Source of the DNA: Volvox africanus
Lineage: Eukaryota; Chlorophyta; Chlorophyceae; Chlamydomonadales; Volvocaceae
Assembly: GCA_030268105.1 (NCBI GenBank)
Contig: BSDZ01000007.1
Coordinates: 52,226 to 116,225, forward strand
Length of the DNA stretch: 64,000 nucleotides
Reading direction: 5' to 3'
Positions 57,885 through 64,000 of the stretch are shown in pieces (the first letter of the stretch is position 1; each line of letters begins with the position of its first letter). The notes below the pieces were generated by a model. The model ran no database searches and was not told the DNA's origin. It was given only the letters and a program-made list of their open reading frames with translations. The translations under genes were made by a program, and so were the position numbers.

Positions 57885-59111
57885 TGAGGGCCTTCGGGGA
57901 AACCAGCGGCGAGGTCAGCAGGGTCTGCGGCTTGCCGCCGGTGCCCTCGCTTATTACGTTGTCTGGGGACAACGAATCGTTTATCAGCACGGCGCCAGGC
58001 ACCGCCGGCAATCCGTTGGTACTGGGCGACTCCTTCTCCCCGGCCAGGGCGCCGGCGATGGGCGTGGGCCTGGTCGCTGGAGGTCCTGGAGCGGACGCGA
58101 CCCATATTGGTGCGGTGGCGCAGTGCTCTCCACTGCGCGGCGTGGTGAAGGTCCGCAAGACGGAGGTGTCCAACGAGGAGAAGATCGGCGAGGGCGCGTA
58201 AGTGATGAGACGGCGCCATGAGGGCGCGTGCCCCTATGTGTGCCCCTGGCTTAGCACCCTTGGTTATCCCTTTTTACTGAGGATCGGCAGTCACTGCACT
58301 CACTGCTGTGAAGCTGCGACGTACAGCTGCTGTTGCTGCGTGCCTGCGAATGTTGTGAGCCTAAATAAGTTTGGCCTTCGGCTGGGCCTTGCCTTGCCCC
58401 TCAGGTTCGGACAAGTCTCAAGGGCGGATGTATTCCCATACGGCGACGTGGCCATCAAGTGGATCAAGGTGGGTGTTTCGGAGCGCCCTGCGTGCGTAGG
58501 CTGGGTGGTAGGCGAGTGTAACGTTGCATGAAGGACACCAGAGTGTACGGACTGGTGTGGAATTGTGCGCGCTTCTTTGTCAGGTTATGGCGTGCGCCTG
58601 ACAGAGCAAGTAAGTAAAATGTGAGGGCCCTATCCGCGCATTACAAATCCTCGGCACCTGATACTTCCACTGCTTCTCTAGCCTGGGGAGGGAGAAAGCG
58701 CTTCTCACCCGTACTGACTGGTTCCCAATCGGCGTATGGATATTGGAAGCGCGTTGCTCAGTTTGTTCAGAACTGCCCTTCTCCGTCCCGCGCAGCCGGA
58801 GCACATCGCCAAGCACTCGGATGCGTTCCTTGTTGAGGCCGACATTCTGGCCAACCTCAACCACCCGAATATCGTCCGCATGCTCGGTGTGGTCACCAGC
58901 CCGCCAGCCGGGGACATCACGGGCGACTGCAACGGCGGCGCCGCGACGGGTGTGTCGGATCCAGTCGTGGGATCGTCACCGAGTTTGTGGGCAACGGGAC
59001 CCTGGGACAGGTCGTGCGCTCGCCCAGCGGAAGGCTGTCAATGCGGCAATGCGCCCGGATTGCGCTGCAGGTAAACGAGGTTGCCAGTTCCTCCACTTCT
59101 CCGAGTAGGCG
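57885..59111 (+). repeat. Second copy of kinase N-lobe segment, unit 6
   Basis: Duplicate of 55496-56723. One base is missing near 58970. It carries first-copy bases in CACCCGTACTG and GTGCGCTCG but second-copy GTAAACGAG and GACATCACGG. Confidence 0.9.
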
Positions 59112-59362
59112 GGGTCGGTGGAGGCGGAGGTGGCGGGGGCGGGGGCGGGGGCGGGGGCGGGGGCGGTGGCGGGGGAGGTGGAGGCGGATGCGGAGGATGT
59201 GTAGGATGCGTAGGAGGCGGTGGAAGCGGTGGAAGCGGTGGAGGCGGTGGAGGCGGTGGAGGTGGTGGGGGTGGCGGCGGCGGTGGCGGAGGAGGCGGAG
59301 GAGGCGGTGGCGGCGGGGACGGTGGAGGTGGCGGGGGCGGGGGCGGGGGCGGTGGAGGCGGT
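59112..59362 (+). repeat. G-rich GGN tract, contracted by one hexamer (unit 6)
   Basis: Five instead of six GGGGGC blocks and one G to T change (GGAGGATGTG for GGAGGAGGTG). The length change shows the block is unstable between units, or hard to sequence. Confidence 0.93.
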
Positions 59363-61256
59363 CACCACAGCTACAACAGCAGCAGCAGGGCTTGCTGTTG
59401 CACTCACCATCACCACATCCACAACAGCAGCAGCAGGAGGAGGGGGGCTTGCTGCCTCTGCCACCACCACAACTCAACCAATTTTTAAGCAGAGGCAGGA
59501 TGCTGTAAGGGCGGCCCTGCCTTTCAATGAACTTAGATCACTGTCGTCATCAGGTTATAGGAGATTGTGAAGGTTGACAACAACTTAGGGTGATGGGCTT
59601 CCTCTGCCCTCTCACCATTCATCGGAGACTCTGAGCGGCCGGCGAGGTAATCTAGATGTTTCTCACAAGGGCCCGGGCCATTGCCTGAAGGGCTAAGATA
59701 AGTCACGCGGTCAGATTTGACGAACATGAGACAAGAGGCTGCTAAAGCACCGAACGGTGTAGTAATGGTATCAGTGGGAAAGCGCAGATAACTTATAGCG
59801 CAGGTAGTACCTGTCTGCCTGTCAAGGAACTGCGTGCGGCGGGGGAGGAGGATGTCTGTTGTGACTTGTGAGCTGCCACCTGGCACACCGTCAACACGTG
59901 TTAGGGAATATCAATAATGATGATGATGATGTTGTGGTGGAAGAGGAGGAGGTGGAGGTAAAAGAGGAGGAGGAGGCCCAGTGGCTCGGGTGCATGCACA
60001 CCCCTCTCGCCTTGTAACGAAAGGCGCCAGTGGCTTTTATTTTAATGAGATAGGTCGGCACATGATGAGACGTTGATGATATGATGGGACCAGGATGATG
60101 GAACCAGTATCGGTTCACACACAATACGAACGGACATGGTATAACTATATAACGGCACAGAGCAACCACAATGAGGAGGTTGGATGTGAACAAGTGCATG
60201 TGGACACCCCCCCCACTAAGGACTGTTTCTGAATCACGCATCCAATGTGTATTGGATGTGTGGCCAATCACACATGCCGAGTGAGCCCATCTTCTGCCGT
60301 GAGGCTCACGAGTCTGTCAGTATGTCGTGTGGCGTGCTTGGCACCAACTATAGTCTTGTGGCATCCCAGACTGCTGACCCCGCTACTCAGCCTCTGAGCC
60401 CCTTCAGAGCCATCTGGTGGTGGCGGCCAAGTGGTGGTGAAGCGGTCCACTTGCATCGTGGTGACCATGTACATGTAACATATATGTTCATTTTGTAACC
60501 TACGCACCTTCTGGTGGGAGCCATTCGTGGTTCTAGACTGTGCTTCCCGCGACCGTTCTTTGCCCCCGCCATTCTCTCTTCACCCTTCTCTTTTCCTACG
60601 CGCCCCTGACCCCGCGTCTTAATCTGTGCCCCGCCTTCTTCTTTCACAACTGTGCCTTTTGACGCCCTTTCCGGTTTTTCTTCCCATTCCCCATGCCGAT
60701 GCCGTACCCTTCGACTGTCGTCCTGTCGTTTTCTGACACAGAAGTCCTCCCATCCTTCTTCCAAATTGTATTTATTACTTTCTGACCATTTCTTCGCTCC
60801 TTCTCTACGGCAAAAACCCAACGGCATAGTTTTCCTGGGGTGCACGGTTCAATAGCGTTGCTTTAACTGCCTTGGACCCGTCCTCTCACGTCTGCTTTTT
60901 CCTTGCCCTTACCCTTCTTCTTCCTCTCGCATGTGCATGTCCTTGACCTTTGCATGTTCTTGACCTTTGCATGTCCTTGACCTTTGCGGCTGCAACCGCA
61001 CACCGCTGTCCCAGGTGCGTCCGCGTCAGACTGTGCACTTTGTTCAATGTGATTATTTCTCGTTCTTGTTCAAGCTGCTATAACAAACTTGCATAATAAG
61101 CTGGACGGTAGTATGGATGCAAGGCTATACTAAAAAATTAAAATAATTTAGTAAATTAGCAGAAAAAATAACTAAAAATAATGCAAGCAAAATACTGCTA
61201 GTTGCTATTCTTGCAGCTACGAGGTTTATCGAAGGAGCAGAGATCATTTTATTAGT

Positions 61257-61962
61257 TTATGGCGTATCTTCTGCATCTTCTTCAGCTAGTGAATATGTAA
61301 TAGGTTTAGTTATTTCAACACCCTTCTCCTTTAAATTTCCTATTGCTGAAGATAGCCCTTCTATTTGCTCGGGAAAAGCAACAGCAGACTTTTTTAAAAT
61401 TGCCAAAACGATGTACACAACTTTGTATATCGCTTTGTTTGATTCGCACGTGCGCGGGCTTCAGGGTAGTTTGGGCTGGTTTGGGGGGGCTTTGGTTCGG
61501 GCGCTTGTCTTCCTAAGAAAGGGTTGGGAGGTGTACGAGCATGACAGCACCAGCGGTCAGCTTTCAGATCTCGCGCTTCCCACTTTAATGAACCTAAGAA
61601 TATTTACTTGGTACCTTTTCGCCACCACCAGCAGCAAGGTCAATAGCAAACTTTAATATGGATTCTATTGCCTTATCTTGGGCGTCTATTTGCGGCCTTG
61701 GCGGCTACCTAGTTTACGTTCAAACATTTTCACCTTCTCCTAACTTCTTGGACGGAGCTAGACGCCGTCTATTCGTCTCCTCCTTCCCTGTCCCTCCCTC
61801 CCTCCCTCCCTCCTACTTCACACCCCTTCTCTCCCTCCCGCCCTTCCTTCGTACCATAACCTTGGGAGCCGGTGCCCCCTTGTCACCGCTCCTCTTGGGA
61901 GAAGGCCACCGGAACTGAGTTGGACTAAGTTCTACCCTTTTTACAATTACGGCATCCCTCAT
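61257..61962 (-). CDS. Predicted small gene of unknown function (unit 6 copy)
   Basis: Exons 61962-61855, 61704-61615 and 61388-61257. A G to T change in exon 1 (plus strand GAGTTGGAC near 61921) is synonymous on the minus strand (Pro CCC to CCA). Two single-base indels near 61487 and 61505 fall inside the predicted second intron. That the only differences spare the predicted coding sequence fits the gene model, but three events are few. Confidence 0.42.
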
Positions 61963-62520
61963 CTTGCCTGCCCTCCCTGCAAGGAGGTTCTTTCTCGCCG
62001 ACTACAACCGAAGTGGATTATGCCGCAGGGATTGTTACTTTGACTGCAATACAATTTGTATTAGGGTTTTAGAAGTCGTTATGTAAAACTTGCAGCAAAC
62101 ATGCCAAAAATCAGCGAAAAAACAATAAGAAAAGACTGGCAGCACATAAAAAGGGTTTCAACGTAAAGGTTCCTTCAGCAGCACCGGTTTCCTGAGTCCC
62201 ATCGTTGGGGAAATCCAGTCAACTGCCTGAACCACCAGTGCGGCTTCCGATGCCAATCTGCGCTACACAGCCACGCGAAGGTTGAAGCAATCTTTCAGGA
62301 AACCAAGCCAACGGCCAACCAGCAACGACCCAACTGTTAAACCGCTGAAGTTACATAACACAGCGATAATCCCTCCGACAAGCCACATGCCTGATGAGTC
62401 CGTGTGGGTTGGGGTAACCTTACTTGGATACTGACCCCGGCTCGCGATCCCCCTCTTCCCCTCCCCTCCCTCCCCTTCCCTCCCCTCCCCTCCCCTCACC
62501 TTCCCTTCCCTCCCGTCCCG

Positions 62521-63934
62521 TTTAACCTTATAAACATAAAAAACAATGCCGCCAGCGCACACACTCCGCCGCGTAAGCTGCCAAACCGAATGCCAACAAC
62601 CGCCATTATCCCATCCAACGAACCATCAGGGACAGGAGGCCCAACTTGACCACCAGGCCCCCGGACGCGAGGACTGTTAGCACGTGGGCCTTACGTGGAC
62701 GAAGGAAGGCAGACAGGCAGAAGGAAACATCTCTTCTGGAATACGAATGCGAATGCGAATGCAGAAAGACCAACAAGGAGACTTTATAAAATATTGAAAC
62801 ACAATAACTGACGTTCTTATACGACAACGCGGTTAATCTGGTACAATCGGTTGGTCTCTGGTTCTGTTTCTAATTGTACTGCACATCCGCTCGGTTCCCC
62901 CTTGCCCCTTACCCGCCCCCGTGCCCTCCCTCGCCCCCCTTCCCACACCCTCCCTTCGCCCCCGCGATGCATAACATGAAAACACACACACACGCACGCG
63001 CGCACTTTAATGGGCCGTACCTGATCTAAGGTGTTTGAATCCCAGCTTGAACTGCAGGTACTGCATTAGTAATTCCCCAGCACCTTCCCACGTCATTGCC
63101 ACCACAACCCAAATGGCGGCGATACGGCGGTAGAAAGATGAATGCCGAATCACCGACCAGGCGGTGGAAAGACCCAATAGCCTGTTACTGCCGCCGCCGT
63201 TGCCGTGACCGCCGCCGCCCGTTGCCGTGACCGCCGCCGCCGTTGCCGTGACCGCCGGCTGCCGCCGCGTTGCCGTGACCGCCGCCGCCGTTGCAGTGAC
63301 CGCCGCTGCCGCCGCCGTGACCGCCGCTGCCGCCGCCGTGACCGCCACTGCCGCCCGCCTCCACCTGCGCTGCTGCGCCGGGGCCGGCGACAATACGGCA
63401 ACATCGTCTCCTCCTGATTGCCATCGCTTCCGGCGCAAGTGCTCACCCGGGTGTGGGGACAACACGCAGTGCCGTACACCGCGCATGCGCCAGGTACGCC
63501 AGCGTCCGCGTCGGCAGCCGCCGATGGCGCCGAGCCGCCGCTCATCAAGCGGCTTTGCGACGAAATCACGACACCACCTCCGCGGCCGCTAGCGCTTCCG
63601 TCTTCTCCGTCACTAAGCGCTCCTGCTCGTCATCCTCTTGTTTCCACCTCCCTCCCTGCTCCGCCTTCCCTGACGCCGGCCGTCCTGCCACACCAAGCGG
63701 ACTACCCTGGCCACATCCCACGGGTACTGCGCTGTCGGTCAGTGCGGAGGTGGCCAGGCGGCCCCGGCGCGCATTCCGGGACAACCGCCACGAGATAAAT
63801 CCACGTGACGGCGGTGAGTTTGAGTGCGATGCATGTCCACAGGGCAGTCTTGACGGCGAGGTAGCCGCCGATGAGGGGGCCCCGCCAGCATGCCGACTGA
63901 GAAGCATGACGTCAGATACCCCACAGCAGTGGCT
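62521..63934 (-). pseudogene. MFS-type transporter remnant, many indels (unit 6 copy)
   Basis: Same segments and the same in-frame TAA (62606-62608), but with many additional indels. Examples are a missing A near 62524, missing bases near 62549 and 62557, an extra T near 63035, several inside the Gly-rich minisatellite, a missing A near 63569, a cluster at 63650-63690 and a 6-bp insertion (TTTGAG) near 63818. Other units show none of these, so sequence quality is suspect. Confidence 0.55.
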
Positions 63935-64000
63935 CTGGGAAAGAAGATGAAGACACACGAGGCATGAGGCACGAGGCATGAGGCACGAGGCATGAGGCAT

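Larger units (their letters stand above)
53547..59508 (+). pseudogene. TKL/Raf-like kinase copy with two frameshifts (unit 6)
   Basis: Same exon layout as unit 1, shifted by 53206 to 53210 (for example catalytic exon 57011-57121 and C-lobe exon 57350-58197). Domain 1 itself is uninterrupted. Two single-base deletions fall in predicted coding sequence. One is a TTT to TT change near 55130 in the acidic linker exon. The other is GTGGGGATC to GTGGGATC near 58970 in the second N-lobe, and that shifted frame stops at 59074. A third deletion near 54980 lies in a predicted intron. Because indels become common later in this unit, these may be sequencing errors rather than real lesions. The second copy also carries VRSPSG, the first-copy type. 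Confidence 0.6.
53207..64000. repeat. Tandem array unit 6 (long class, cut by window end)
   Basis: Long-class unit of which 10794 bp lie in the window. Up to about 58960 it has only two single-base deletions relative to units 1-5 (near 54980 and 55130). Beyond that, single-base indels become frequent, with more than ten between 62230 and 63100 and another dense cluster at 63560-63940. Many fall in homopolymers. The (GGGGGC) block has five copies here and six in the other long units. Confidence 0.95.

Noticed and set aside
1..64000. rDNA or other RNA-gene array
   Set aside because: Unit size fits, but I recognised no rRNA, 5S or tRNA sequence on either strand.

Overview
This is nuclear eukaryotic DNA filled by one head-to-tail tandem array. 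Five complete repeat units and most of a sixth are present: 1-11737, 11738-20728, 20729-29719, 29720-41462, 41463-53206 and 53207-64000 (cut by the window edge). Two length classes occur in the order long, short, short, long, long, long. Long units are about 11.74 kb and short units 8.99 kb. The units differ by only a few substitutions and indels, except in the last few kilobases of unit 6. GT-AG introns with matching phases, a plant/algal Raf-like kinase, Ala/Pro/Gly-rich low-complexity coding sequence, GC-rich exons and TGTAA motifs behind the kinase gene suggest a green alga, perhaps chlorophycean. This is inference; no taxonomic marker gene is visible.

Layout of a long unit (unit 1 coordinates). 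A plus-strand protein kinase gene spans about 341-6305. Its 12 predicted exons join in phase. They give a novel N-terminal region, an acidic/serine-rich linker, a complete tyrosine-kinase-like (TKL, plant Raf-like) domain, an Ala/Pro linker and a second N-lobe produced by an internal 2389-bp duplication step. The second domain loses its C-lobe where a 257-bp GGN/(GGGGGC)n tract begins, and the frame then runs through a Gln-rich tail. From 6306 to 8053 I see 3' region, microsatellites and an AT-rich patch. Minus-strand sequence follows: a predicted three-exon gene of unknown function (8054-8759) and a broken or partial MFS-type transporter (9318-10719). The transporter has a Gly/Asn/His-rich minisatellite in its central loop and an in-frame TAA. 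From 10720 into the next unit lie a heptanucleotide repeat, poly-pyrimidine runs and a possible short plus-strand gene across the unit junction.

Short units lack 2752 bp net. The kinase gene is cut in the activation segment before the APE motif, keeps a 23-bp piece of the G-rich tract, and acquires a new 26-residue tail ending in a stop. They therefore encode a kinase without most of its C-lobe.

The two N-lobe copies and the six units show mosaic patterns of diagnostic bases, as expected from gene conversion or unequal exchange. Unit 6 accumulates indels, many in homopolymers, towards the window end, which looks more like lower sequence accuracy than biology. I found no rRNA, tRNA, CRISPR array, transposase, reverse transcriptase or integrase.
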